Shown here: piece after piece, positions 19,014 to 27,525 of the stretch
Layout: the number at the start of each line of letters is the position of its first letter
How positions within the stretch are numbered: the stretch's first letter is position 1
From: Pseudomonas gingeri
Lineage (GTDB): Bacteria > Pseudomonadota > Gammaproteobacteria > Pseudomonadales > Pseudomonadaceae
DNA: 64,000 bases
NCBI RefSeq assembly: GCF_013386165.1
Contig: NZ_JACAOS010000003.1
Coordinates: 972,343 to 1,036,342, forward strand
Direction: 5' to 3'
Translations under genes and position numbers: made by a program
The notes under the pieces: generated by a model
Seen by the model: only the letters and a program-made list of their open reading frames with translations
Told to the model about the DNA's origin: nothing
Database searches by the model: none

Positions 19014-19832
19014 ATGAAGAATTTCGTTATTCCCGCAGTACTCGCCGGCCTGATGGCTTCCAGCTTCACCTGGGCCGCCGAATTGCCCGCCAGCATCAAG
19101 GCCAAGGGTGAGATCGTCGCCGCGATCATGCCCAACTACCCGCCGATGGACTTCAAGGACCCGGCCAGCAATGAGCTGACCGGCGTCGACTTCGACCTGG
19201 GTAACGCCCTGGCCCAGCATATGGGCGTGAAAATGAAGTGGCAGGAAACCTCCTTCGAACAGATGATCAACGCCCTGACCACCAAGCGCGTGGACATCGT
19301 GCTCTCGGGTATGACCGACACCGCCGAGCGCCAGAAGGCCGTGGATTTCGTTGATTACTTCACCAGCGGTTCGCAGTTCTACACCCTGGTGAAGAACAAG
19401 GACATCAACGAGATGACCGATATCTGCGGCAAGACTGCCGGTACCAGCCGTCGCACCACCTTCCCGGCGGAAATCGCGGCCTGGAGCACTGCGCACTGCC
19501 CGGCTGACAAGCAGATCAAGGTGATCGGCACCGAAGGTTCGGCCGACGCCCGCGCGCAGCTGCGCCAGAGCCGCATCAACGTTGCCGTGCAAGGCAGCGA
19601 AACCCTGCCGTACCTCGCTGCCCAGGAAAAGAACACCTTCAAGATCATCGGCACACCGATGGTCGTGCAGTTCACCGGGATTGGCGTGAGCAAGGAAAAC
19701 GTGCAACTGCGTGATGCTATTCAGGCCGCCCTGCAAAGCATGATCGCCGATGGCAGCTACCAGGCCATCCTGAAGAAATGGGACCTGTCGGTGGGCGCCG
19801 TCGATAACATCGCCGTCAACAAGGGTCAGTAA
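19014..19832 (+). CDS. Amino-acid ABC transporter periplasmic binding protein (family 3)
   Basis: A 272-residue periplasmic solute receptor with a cleavable signal peptide (MKNFVIPAVLAGLMASSFTW, cleavage after AA near residue 22). The family-3 fold is clear: PNYPPMDFKD, ELTGVDFDLGNALAQ, VDIVLSGMTDTAERQKAVDF with the conserved arginine that grips the ligand carboxylate, and a C-terminal lobe ending AILKKWDLS. In the usual GxxxGT hinge region it reads GKTAGTSRRTTFPA, with two arginines. These could favour an extra acidic group on the ligand, for example a dicarboxylate such as an N-substituted aspartate. That is inference from position only. Confidence 0.92.
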   Translation: MKNFVIPAVLAGLMASSFTWAAELPASIKAKGEIVAAIMPNYPPMDFKDPASNELTGVDFDLGNALAQHMGVKMKWQETSFEQMINALTTKRVDIVLSGMTDTAERQKAVDFVDYFTSGSQFYTLVKNKDINEMTDICGKTAGTSRRTTFPAEIAAWSTAHCPADKQIKVIGTEGSADARAQLRQSRINVAVQGSETLPYLAAQEKNTFKIIGTPMVVQFTGIGVSKENVQLRDAIQAALQSMIADGSYQAILKKWDLSVGAVDNIAVNKGQ

Positions 19833-19848
19833 ACAGGAGTTGCCACCC

Positions 19849-20691
19849 ATGTCCTCGACCCCGACCTGGCCGGATGGGCACAAAGCCTGCCTGGCCCTGG
19901 CGTTCGACCTCGACGGCCCGACCGGAGATGCCATGCTCGATGGCTCGATCTGGCACAAGCCCGAGTACTTCGGTTTTGGCGGTTACGGCCCGTATCGGGC
20001 GTTGCCGCGGATTCTCGACCTGCTCGACGAGTTCCGCCTGCCGACCACTTTCTTCGTCCCGGCCTGGGTCGTGGAAAACTGGCCGCGGCAATGCCAGGCC
20101 ATTGTCGAACGGGGACATGAGGTGGCCTACCACGGCTACAAACACGAATCCTTTTACGCCCTGACGCTGGAACAGCAGCGGGACGTGATGAACAAATGCC
20201 GCGAGGTGTTCTGGCAACACTTGAACATCCGTGCCGAGGGCTTTCGCACGCCCTCCGGCGACTGGCGCGCGGAAACCCCGGCGATGCTGGTGGAAGCCGG
20301 TGTGACCTACTCCAGCAGCATGCGCGGTGACGACCGGCCCTACCTGGTGCAGGTCCCCGGCCACGCGCAACCGCTGGTGGAGATCCCCGGCCGCTGGGAA
20401 ATGGACGACTACGCCTCCATTGCCTACACCCGCGAACCGAACTTCCCTTCCGGGCTGGACCGCACCGCCAGCTACGAGTTGACCCTGGACAACTGGTGCC
20501 GCGAATTCGACGGCGCCGTCGACGAAGGGCTGTGCCTGACCACCCTGTTTCACCCCAAGATCACCGGCAAGCCGGGGCGCATCCTGCTGCTGGAGCGATT
20601 GTTCGAGCATATGCGCCAGCGCGATGACGTCTGGTTTGCCACCTGCCGCGATGTCGCCCATTGGTGGCTGAAGGAGCATCACCATGGCTGA
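19849..20691 (+). CDS. NodB/HpPgdA-like hydrolase (polysaccharide deacetylase family), metal site intact
   Basis: A 280-residue member of the polysaccharide deacetylase superfamily (carbohydrate esterase 4 fold). The metal ligands are in place: FDLDGPTG (Asp20 and Asp22) and HGYKH (His95, His99). The GFRTPSGDW and FHPKITGKPGR motifs follow. The overall pattern (GYGPYRALPRILDLLDEF, DDYASIAY) resembles Helicobacter HpPgdA and the cyclic imide hydrolases known in this family from Pseudomonas rather than secreted chitin deacetylases. There is no signal peptide, so it acts in the cytoplasm, probably on an imported amide or imide. The ATG at 19849 follows an AGGAG. It overlaps the next gene by eight bases. 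Confidence 0.87.
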   Translation: MSSTPTWPDGHKACLALAFDLDGPTGDAMLDGSIWHKPEYFGFGGYGPYRALPRILDLLDEFRLPTTFFVPAWVVENWPRQCQAIVERGHEVAYHGYKHESFYALTLEQQRDVMNKCREVFWQHLNIRAEGFRTPSGDWRAETPAMLVEAGVTYSSSMRGDDRPYLVQVPGHAQPLVEIPGRWEMDDYASIAYTREPNFPSGLDRTASYELTLDNWCREFDGAVDEGLCLTTLFHPKITGKPGRILLLERLFEHMRQRDDVWFATCRDVAHWWLKEHHHG

Positions 20692-21589
20692 GTTCCAGCG
20701 TCCCGTGTTCCAGAGTCCATGGCCGGCTCCGTATCGTTGTGCAGTGGTCATTACTGTGGATTACAACGACATACACGGCATTCTTACCCAAGCCCCTGAG
20801 GTTGCCGGGCGCGACAAGAGCCTGTCGGTCTGGCGCTATGGCAGCCAGCGCGGAGTCGAGCGCCTGCTTGGCCTGTTCGAGGAATTGGGCATACGCAGCA
20901 GTTGGTGCATCCCGGGGATCGTCGCCGAGGAGCAGCCGGCGCACATCCGGGCGATCCAGGCCGGCGGCCATGAAATCGCCTGTGCCGGCTATCGGCACCA
21001 GAACTACGACCATCTGCCCCTCGAGGAACAGAAGGCCGCGCTGGCACAAGGCTGTCAGGCCCTGGCGACCCTGACGGGCGAGCGACCCAGGGGCTTCCGG
21101 ATTCCGGCCGGTAACTGGTTGCCGGGATTCACCGAGGCCCTGCACGACGAAGGCATCCTCTGGTCATCCTCCTGGCGTGGCGACGACCTGCCCTTCGCCC
21201 ATCCGACGGCGCCACAAGTGATCGAACTGCCGTTGCACTATGAGTTGGAAGACGAACCCTACTTTGCCTTCAACCTCAGCCCGGCGGTACCACCGGCGCA
21301 ATCGCGGATCGCTTCCTACAGCCATACCCTGGGCAACTTGCAGATGGATTTTGCCGGTTTCCATCGATTCGGGCTGTGCTACGTGTTGCGCCTGCACCCG
21401 GAAGTCATTGCCACGCCGGGGCGTATCGGCGTGCTGCGAGAGTTGCTCAAGGGGATCCAGCAACACGATGATGTGTGGATTGCCACGGGCGCCGAAGTCG
21501 CCCAGTGGTGGGATGACAACGGTTGCGCCATGACGGCGGACCATCCGGCGGCGGTCTATGAGCGGCACTACCGCAAGTACCTGCCGTGA
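20684..21589 (+). CDS. NodB/HpPgdA-like paralogue with a missing metal-ligand histidine
   Basis: A 301-residue paralogue of the preceding protein, cytoplasmic. The folds align throughout: VDYNDIHG against FDLDGPTG, and FRIPAGNW against FRTPSGDW. The C-terminal part LHPEVIATPGRIGVLREL also aligns. The HGxxH motif is altered: where the first protein has HGYKH (His95 and His99), this one has AGYRH, with Ala101 in place of the first histidine and only His105 left. It may therefore be metal-free, as in PuuE-type allantoinases, or a regulatory partner of its neighbour. AAGGAG precedes ATG 20684. Confidence 0.85.
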   Translation: MAEFQRPVFQSPWPAPYRCAVVITVDYNDIHGILTQAPEVAGRDKSLSVWRYGSQRGVERLLGLFEELGIRSSWCIPGIVAEEQPAHIRAIQAGGHEIACAGYRHQNYDHLPLEEQKAALAQGCQALATLTGERPRGFRIPAGNWLPGFTEALHDEGILWSSSWRGDDLPFAHPTAPQVIELPLHYELEDEPYFAFNLSPAVPPAQSRIASYSHTLGNLQMDFAGFHRFGLCYVLRLHPEVIATPGRIGVLRELLKGIQQHDDVWIATGAEVAQWWDDNGCAMTADHPAAVYERHYRKYLP

Positions 21590-21629
21590 CTGTGCAGCGG
21601 TTTTCAAAAACAAGGATATAAGCACCACC

Positions 21630-22802
21630 GTGGCCACCTACTCCCTCGTTATTCGCCGGCTGATGATCTGCTCCGTGACCATCGTCGTCAGCCGCGCCAT
21701 CACCAGCCCGTTGCTGACCCTGTTCCTCAGCAGGAAACTCGGGCTGAACCAGCAGGATGTCGGCCTGCTGATGGGGATTGCGGTGTTTATCGCCACCCTG
21801 CTCTCGCTGTACGGCGGCTATATCATCGACCGCCTGGAAAAACGTCGGTTGATGATCCTGGCCATGCTCTCCAGCGGCATCGGTTTCACCCTGCTGACGT
21901 TCGCCCATGACCTGTACCTGACCACCCTGACCCTGGTGATGACCGAGACCGCGTCGGCGCTGTTCCTGATCGGCTCCAAGGCCATCATCAGCGAGAACCT
22001 GCCCATCGACCTGCGGGCCAAGGTCTTCTCCCTGCGCTACACCCTGACCAATATCGGCTACGCCACCGGCCCGATGCTCGGCGTGGTGATCGCCGGGGTG
22101 CAGCCCCTGGCACCGTTCCTGATGGCCGCCTGCATCGCCTTTGGCAGCATTTTCCTGATGCTCGGCATCGCGCCGACCGCCCAGGCGCAGATCGGCAAGC
22201 CGCCCAGTTTCATCAAGACCCTGGTGACACTGCGCAACGACCGGACGCTGATCCTGTTTACCTGCGGCAGCCTGCTGAGCACCATTGTCCATGGCCGCTT
22301 TACCCTGTACCTGTCGCAGTTCCTGCTGGTGACCCACAGCAGCCAGGATGCCCTGACCACCTTGTCGGCAATCCTGGCCTGCAATGCCATCAGCGTGATC
22401 CTGCTGCAATACCAGATCGGCCGTTTTCTCAAACGCGAGCAGTTGCGTTACTGGATCGCCATCGGCACCAGTCTGTTTATCGTCGGGTTGATCGGCTTCA
22501 GTTTTGCCCAGAGCCTGGTGACCTGGTGCGCGGCGATGTTCATCTTCACCCTTGGGGAGATGATCATTTATCCGTCCGAGTATCTGTTCGTCGACACCAT
22601 CGCCCCGGAGGATCTGCGGGGCAGTTACCTTGGCGCGCAGAACCTGGCGGCCCTGGGCGGTGCGTTGAGTCCGGTGATCTGCGGCTACCTGTTGATCCAC
22701 ACGGCGCCGGGGACGATGTTCTACGCCCTGAGCGGGCTCACCGCCATCGGCGGCAGCCTGTGTTTCCTGGCTGGGCGCCGGGTGCATTTGCTGCAGAAAT
22801 AA
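21630..22802 (+). CDS. Major facilitator superfamily transporter
   Basis: A 12-helix MFS protein of 390 residues. Helix 1 starts near residue 6 (VIRRLMICSVTIVVSRAITS). The loop 2-3 signature is YGGYIIDRLEKRRLM, and loop 8-9 holds the inner repeat QIGRFLKREQLRYW. I chose GTG 21630 because it follows an AAGGA and places the first helix near the N-terminus. The frame is open upstream to 21558 but overlaps the hydrolase gene and adds non-hydrophobic residues. It resembles the MdtH drug-efflux group. In this operon it may export a by-product or toxic intermediate, or be a second importer. Confidence 0.85.
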   Translation: MATYSLVIRRLMICSVTIVVSRAITSPLLTLFLSRKLGLNQQDVGLLMGIAVFIATLLSLYGGYIIDRLEKRRLMILAMLSSGIGFTLLTFAHDLYLTTLTLVMTETASALFLIGSKAIISENLPIDLRAKVFSLRYTLTNIGYATGPMLGVVIAGVQPLAPFLMAACIAFGSIFLMLGIAPTAQAQIGKPPSFIKTLVTLRNDRTLILFTCGSLLSTIVHGRFTLYLSQFLLVTHSSQDALTTLSAILACNAISVILLQYQIGRFLKREQLRYWIAIGTSLFIVGLIGFSFAQSLVTWCAAMFIFTLGEMIIYPSEYLFVDTIAPEDLRGSYLGAQNLAALGGALSPVICGYLLIHTAPGTMFYALSGLTAIGGSLCFLAGRRVHLLQK

Positions 22803-22846
22803 TTCGTGCTGAAGGTAATACCGCTCATTTGAACCCATGGAACCCA

Positions 22847-22947
22847 TGTAGGAGCGAGCTTGCTCGCGATAAACGCCAGGACACCGCGGTATTTCAGAAA
22901 GCCCGCGTTATCGTTGACGATTTTTCGCGAGCAAGCTCGCTCCTACA
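22847..22947. repeat. Inverted REP pair (REPIN) between MFS and opmB genes
   Basis: Two convergent REP elements with the core GAGCGAGCTTGCTCGC lie at 22847-22870 and 22925-22947, separated by 54 bases. They sit between the convergent ends of the MFS gene and opmB. The second element runs into opmB, and the TAG stop of opmB (22945-22943) is supplied by the CTGTAGGAGC end of the repeat. Confidence 0.92.
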
Positions 22948-24421
22948 GGTGAGTATGGCCATCCCAGCCACCGCCCATTGCCGCGATCAACTGGACGCTG
23001 GCGATCAACCGGCTCTGCAGCAAGGTCAGCACGCTACGCTCGTTGGTCAGCGCCGTGGTCTGCACCGTGACCACATCCAGGTAAGTGATCAACCCGGCCT
23101 TGTACTGATTGTCGGTCAAGCGCAAGGATTCCCGGGCCGCGTCCAGCGCCTGGGCCCGCACCGTCGCCTCGTCTTCCATCACCTTGAGCTGGACCATGTA
23201 GTTTTCCACTTCGCGGAAACCATCCAGTACGGTTTGGCGATACTTGGCCACGGTCTGGTCGTACACCGCTTCAGTGCGCTCCACTTCCGCCGAACGCTGG
23301 CCGCCATCAAACAAGGTGGTGGCCAGTTTCGGGCCCACCGACCAGAAACGGTTCGGCAAGGTGACCCAGTTCTCGAAGGTACTGCTGCTATAGCCGCCGG
23401 ACAGGCTCAAGGTCAGGTCCGGATAATAGGCGGCCTTGGCCACGCCGATATTGGCGTTGGCCGCGATCACCGAACGCTCCGCCGAGGCGATGTCCGGACG
23501 CCGCTCCAGCAGTTGCGACGGCACCCCCAGTGGAATCGACGGCAAAGCCGGCACCGTCGTGGTCGCCGCCAATTTGAATTGCGCCGGTGGCAGGCCGATC
23601 ATCACGGCAATGGCGTTTTCGAACTGAGCCCGTTGCCAGATCAGGTCGATCAAGTCGCCCTGGGCACTCTTGAGCTGGGTTTGCGCCTGGGCGATCGCCG
23701 CCTTGCCGGAAACACCAAAACGGTACTGGCTTTCGGTGTTCTTCAGCGAGCGCTCGTAGGCCTCCACCGTGGCTTCAAGCAGGCGTTTCTGTTCGTCGAT
23801 CACGCGCAATTGCAGGTAGTTCTGCACCAGGCTCGACTGCTGGCTCAGGCGCATGGCCGCCAAGTCGGCAAAACTCGCCTGGGCACTGGCGTCGTTAGCC
23901 TCCAGGCCGCGCCGCAGCTTGCCCCAGACGTCCGCCTCCCAACTCACCCCCAGTTGCGTGTTGTAGGTATCGAGAATCCCGCTGGAAGAGCGGCTCAGGC
24001 TCGAGCTGCTGCTGCCGGTGCCCTGGCTGGAGCGGGTTTTCCCGGCACTCAGGTCAACCGTGGGAAAGAACGCCCCGGTGGAACTCTTGACCAACGCCAG
24101 GGCCTGACGGTACTGGGCCTCGGACTGCGCGACGGTCTGGTTGGCGCTGTTGAGTTTTTCCACCAGGCCATTGAGCGTCGGGTCGCCATACAGCTCCCAC
24201 CAGGCGCCGCGGACCAGCGAGTCGCTCGGCTGGGCCTGACGCCAGCCGGCGGCTTCCTTGTATTGCGCCGGCGTGGCGGCGTCCGGGCGCTTGTAGTCCG
24301 GGCCCACGGCGCAGGCACTGAGCATCAGCCCGCACAAGGCCAGGCTCAGCAGGCGTGAACCTCGGATGGTCTCCAGGCGTTGGGCGGCCAGAGGCCCTTT
24401 GCATTGCGATTGGTCAGTCAT
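22943..24421 (-). CDS. opmB: Outer-membrane lipoprotein channel of RND pump (NodT family), OpmB-like
   Basis: This is the outer-membrane factor of the efflux pump. The 492-residue protein has an N-terminal lipoprotein signal (LLSLALCGLMLSAC, lipobox LSAC near residue 36) followed by AVGPDYKRP, the standard start of mature NodT-family channels. Duplicated helical hairpins and the VPSQLLERRPDIASAER motif are present. It overlaps the muxC-like gene by four bases (ATGA). The last residues, GGGWDGHTHL, end at a TAG provided by a REP element. Naming follows the P. aeruginosa MuxABC-OpmB order. Confidence 0.9.
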   Translation of the reverse strand: MTDQSQCKGPLAAQRLETIRGSRLLSLALCGLMLSACAVGPDYKRPDAATPAQYKEAAGWRQAQPSDSLVRGAWWELYGDPTLNGLVEKLNSANQTVAQSEAQYRQALALVKSSTGAFFPTVDLSAGKTRSSQGTGSSSSSLSRSSSGILDTYNTQLGVSWEADVWGKLRRGLEANDASAQASFADLAAMRLSQQSSLVQNYLQLRVIDEQKRLLEATVEAYERSLKNTESQYRFGVSGKAAIAQAQTQLKSAQGDLIDLIWQRAQFENAIAVMIGLPPAQFKLAATTTVPALPSIPLGVPSQLLERRPDIASAERSVIAANANIGVAKAAYYPDLTLSLSGGYSSSTFENWVTLPNRFWSVGPKLATTLFDGGQRSAEVERTEAVYDQTVAKYRQTVLDGFREVENYMVQLKVMEDEATVRAQALDAARESLRLTDNQYKAGLITYLDVVTVQTTALTNERSVLTLLQSRLIASVQLIAAMGGGWDGHTHL

Positions 24422-27400
24422 AGCGGAGTTTCCAGAGCACCATCAGTGCGTACGCCACGCCAGTTGTTGAAGCGATGGCGCAAACGGTCGAGATAAAGGT
24501 AAACCACCGGGGTGGTGTAGAGGGTCAATATCTGGCTGAAGATCAACCCGCCGATGATGGTCAGGCCCAGGGGCTGGCGCATTTCCGCGCCTTCGGCACT
24601 GCTCAGCAGCAACGGCAAGGCGCCGAGGATCGCCGCCAGGGTGGTCATCAGGATCGGCCGAAGACGCAGCAGGCAGGCCTGGCGAATCGACTCCAGCGGT
24701 TCCAGGCCCGAGTGGCGTTCCAGTTGCAGCGCCAGGTCGATCATCAGGATCGCATTCTTTTTCACCACGCCGATCAACAGGAACAGCCCCAACAACGAGA
24801 TCAGGCTGAACTCGCCGCCCAGCAGGTAGATGCTGAGCAAGGCACCGACGCCGGCCGACGGCAGCGTGGACAGGATGGTCAGCGGATGGATGTAGCTCTC
24901 GTAGAGAATCCCCAACACCAGATACACCGCCACCAGTGCGCCGAGGATCATGAACGGCTGGCTTTTCTGGGTCGCGGCAAAGGCATCGCTGGTACCGGCC
25001 ATCTTGGCGATCACCGCTTCCGGCAAGCCGAGCTTGGCGATAGCCCGCTCGATGGCCGCGGTGCCCTGCTCCACCGTCACCCCGGGAGACATGTCGAACG
25101 ACAGGCTTTCCGAGGCGAACTGGCCTTCGTGATCGACCCGGTCGTCCTGCAGGCTGTTCTCGTAATGGGCGATGGCCGACAGCGGAATGCGTTGCCCGCT
25201 CGAACCGATCACCTTGACCTGATTGAGGGTTTCCGGCGACTGCGCGTATTTCGGGTTGATCTCCATCACCACCTCATACTGGTTCAAGGTGTCGTAGATG
25301 GTGGAGATCTGCCGCTGGCTATAGGCGTTGTTGAGCACCGTGGTGACCGTGTTCATGTCCACGCCCAGGCGCTTGGCGGTATCGCGGTCGACCACCAGGG
25401 TGGTCTGCGGAGCTCCGCGGCCTTCTCGCGCATCGACGGCCGTCAGTTCCGGCAGGGCCTTGAGGGCCGCGACCACTTTCGGGTACCACTCGCGCAACGC
25501 GCCGAGGTCGTCGCTTTGCAGGATGTAGGAGTACTGCGCGGTCTGTTGTTCGCGACCGCCACCGAACTGCAGGTCCTGGTCGGCCATCAGCATCAGCCGG
25601 GCGCCGGGCACCTTGGGCATTTCGTCGCGCAGGCGCTCGATGACCTTCTGCGCCGAGACATTGCGTTCCTTGATCGGCTTCAGGCGAACCAGCATGAAGG
25701 CATTGTTGGTGCCGTTGTTGCCACCGATAAAGCCGGCCACGCTTTGCACCGCCGGGTCGGCCAGCACCGCCTTGCGGAAGATTTCCATCTTCGGCTGCAT
25801 ATTGCCGAACGACATGCCGTCGTCGCCGCGGACAAAACCGATCAGTTGCCCGGTGTCCTGTTGCGGCAGGAAGGTTTTCGGCACCACCACGTACAGGGCG
25901 ATGTTCACGCCGATGGTGACGAGCAGGCTGAGCAAGGTCAGGCGCTTGTGCCGCAAGACCCAGTCGAGGCTCACGGCGTAGGCCGCGATCATCCGTTCGT
26001 TGGCCTTTTCGCTCCAGCGTTGCAGGCGAGTCGGCTGGCCCTGCCGGTGCGGCTTGAGCCAGCGCGCGCAGAGCATCGGCGTCAACGTCAGGGATACCAC
26101 CAGGGAGACCAGGATGGAGGCCGCCAGGGTGATGGAGAACTCACGGAACAGGCTCGCGATGATCCCGCCGATGAACAGGATGGAGAGGAACACCACCACC
26201 AGCGACAGGTTCATCGACAGCAAGGTGAAACCGACTTCCTTGGCCCCCAGGTACGCGGCCTTCATCGGCGGGACGCCGTCGTCGATATGCCGGGAAATGT
26301 TCTCCAGCACCACGATGGCATCGTCCACCACCAGGCCGGTGGCCAGGATCAAGGCCATCAGCGAGAGGTTGTTCAGGGAGAAACCATAGAGGTACATGAC
26401 GGCAAAGGTGCCGACCAGCGACACCGGCACCGCCAGGGTCGGAATCAGCGAGGCACGGAAATTGCCGAGGAACAGGTAGACCACCAGCACCACCAGGGCC
26501 ACGGCGATCAGCAGGGTCATCTCGGCTTCGTGCAACGTGGCCTTGATCACCGGCGAGCGGTCCATGGCCAGGTTCAGCTGGACGCTGGCCGGCAACACCG
26601 CTTGCAAGGCCGGCAATTGGGCCTTGATCTCGTTCACCGTCTCGATGATGTTGGCGCCGGCCTGGCGGTTGATCACCAGCAGGACCGCCTCGTCATTGTT
26701 GAAGAAACCGGCGTTGTAACGGTCCTCGACGCTGTCGCTGATCTTCGCCACATCCCCCAGGCGCAACGCCGCGCCATTCTGGTAGTGGATGATCAGCGGT
26801 TCGTAGTCCTTGGCTTTTTCCAACTGGTCGTTGGCCTGTATCTGCCAGTTGCGGTCGGCATCCTCCAGCGAACCCTTGGGCCGGCGCACGTTGGCATTGG
26901 CAATGGTGGTGCGCACATCGTCCAGGGCCACGCCGTACTGGTTCAACGACTGCGGTTCTAGTTCGATGCGCACCGCCGGCAGCGAACTGCCGCCGATCTG
27001 TACTTCGCCCACGCCCGGAACCTGGGACAGGCTCTGGGACAGGATGGTCGAGGCCAGGTCATAGAGTTGGCCCTTCTGCAACACCTTGGAGGTCAGCGAC
27101 AGCACCATGATCGGCGCCTGGGACGGGTTGACCTTCTTGTAGGTGGGCATGCTGCGCATACCGCTGGGCAACAGGTTGCGCGACGCATTGATCGCCGCCT
27201 GAACTTCCCGCGCCGCGCCGTTGATATCGCGGTTGAGGTCGAACTGCAGGATCACTCGGGTAGAACCCTGGCTGGAACGGCTGCTCATGGTGTTGACGCC
27301 GGGAATCACGCCGAAAGAGCGTTCCAGCGGCGTGGCCACGGTGGAGGCCATGACTTCCGGGCTGGCGCCGGGCAGGCTGGCCTGGACCACGATCACCGGA

Positions 27401-27525
27401 AAGTCCATCTGCGGCAGCGGCGACACGGGCAGCAGGCCGAAACTAACGGCCCCCAGCAGGACAATCGCCAGGCTCAGCAGCATGGTTGCTACCGGCCGGC
27501 GAATGAACGGTCCCGACAGGTTCAT
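24418..27525 (-). CDS. muxC: RND efflux transporter subunit, MuxC/MdtC-like
   Basis: An inner-membrane proton/drug antiporter of 1,035 residues with 12 helices and two large periplasmic loops. The N-terminus [21 protein letters not shown] is typical. Helix 4 carries the proton-relay aspartates in [14 protein letters not shown] (near residue 400). Further landmarks are [20 protein letters not shown] and the helix 10-11 region [15 protein letters not shown]. Together with MuxB it forms the heteromultimeric RND pair that distinguishes MdtABC/MuxABC from single-RND pumps. Four-base overlaps with the genes on both sides show tight operon coupling. Confidence 0.93.
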   Translation of the reverse strand: MNLSGPFIRRPVATMLLSLAIVLLGAVSFGLLPVSPLPQMDFPVIVVQASLPGASPEVMASTVATPLERSFGVIPGVNTMSSRSSQGSTRVILQFDLNRDINGAAREVQAAINASRNLLPSGMRSMPTYKKVNPSQAPIMVLSLTSKVLQKGQLYDLASTILSQSLSQVPGVGEVQIGGSSLPAVRIELEPQSLNQYGVALDDVRTTIANANVRRPKGSLEDADRNWQIQANDQLEKAKDYEPLIIHYQNGAALRLGDVAKISDSVEDRYNAGFFNNDEAVLLVINRQAGANIIETVNEIKAQLPALQAVLPASVQLNLAMDRSPVIKATLHEAEMTLLIAVALVVLVVYLFLGNFRASLIPTLAVPVSLVGTFAVMYLYGFSLNNLSLMALILATGLVVDDAIVVLENISRHIDDGVPPMKAAYLGAKEVGFTLLSMNLSLVVVFLSILFIGGIIASLFREFSITLAASILVSLVVSLTLTPMLCARWLKPHRQGQPTRLQRWSEKANERMIAAYAVSLDWVLRHKRLTLLSLLVTIGVNIALYVVVPKTFLPQQDTGQLIGFVRGDDGMSFGNMQPKMEIFRKAVLADPAVQSVAGFIGGNNGTNNAFMLVRLKPIKERNVSAQKVIERLRDEMPKVPGARLMLMADQDLQFGGGREQQTAQYSYILQSDDLGALREWYPKVVAALKALPELTAVDAREGRGAPQTTLVVDRDTAKRLGVDMNTVTTVLNNAYSQRQISTIYDTLNQYEVVMEINPKYAQSPETLNQVKVIGSSGQRIPLSAIAHYENSLQDDRVDHEGQFASESLSFDMSPGVTVEQGTAAIERAIAKLGLPEAVIAKMAGTSDAFAATQKSQPFMILGALVAVYLVLGILYESYIHPLTILSTLPSAGVGALLSIYLLGGEFSLISLLGLFLLIGVVKKNAILMIDLALQLERHSGLEPLESIRQACLLRLRPILMTTLAAILGALPLLLSSAEGAEMRQPLGLTIIGGLIFSQILTLYTTPVVYLYLDRLRHRFNNWRGVRTDGALETPL

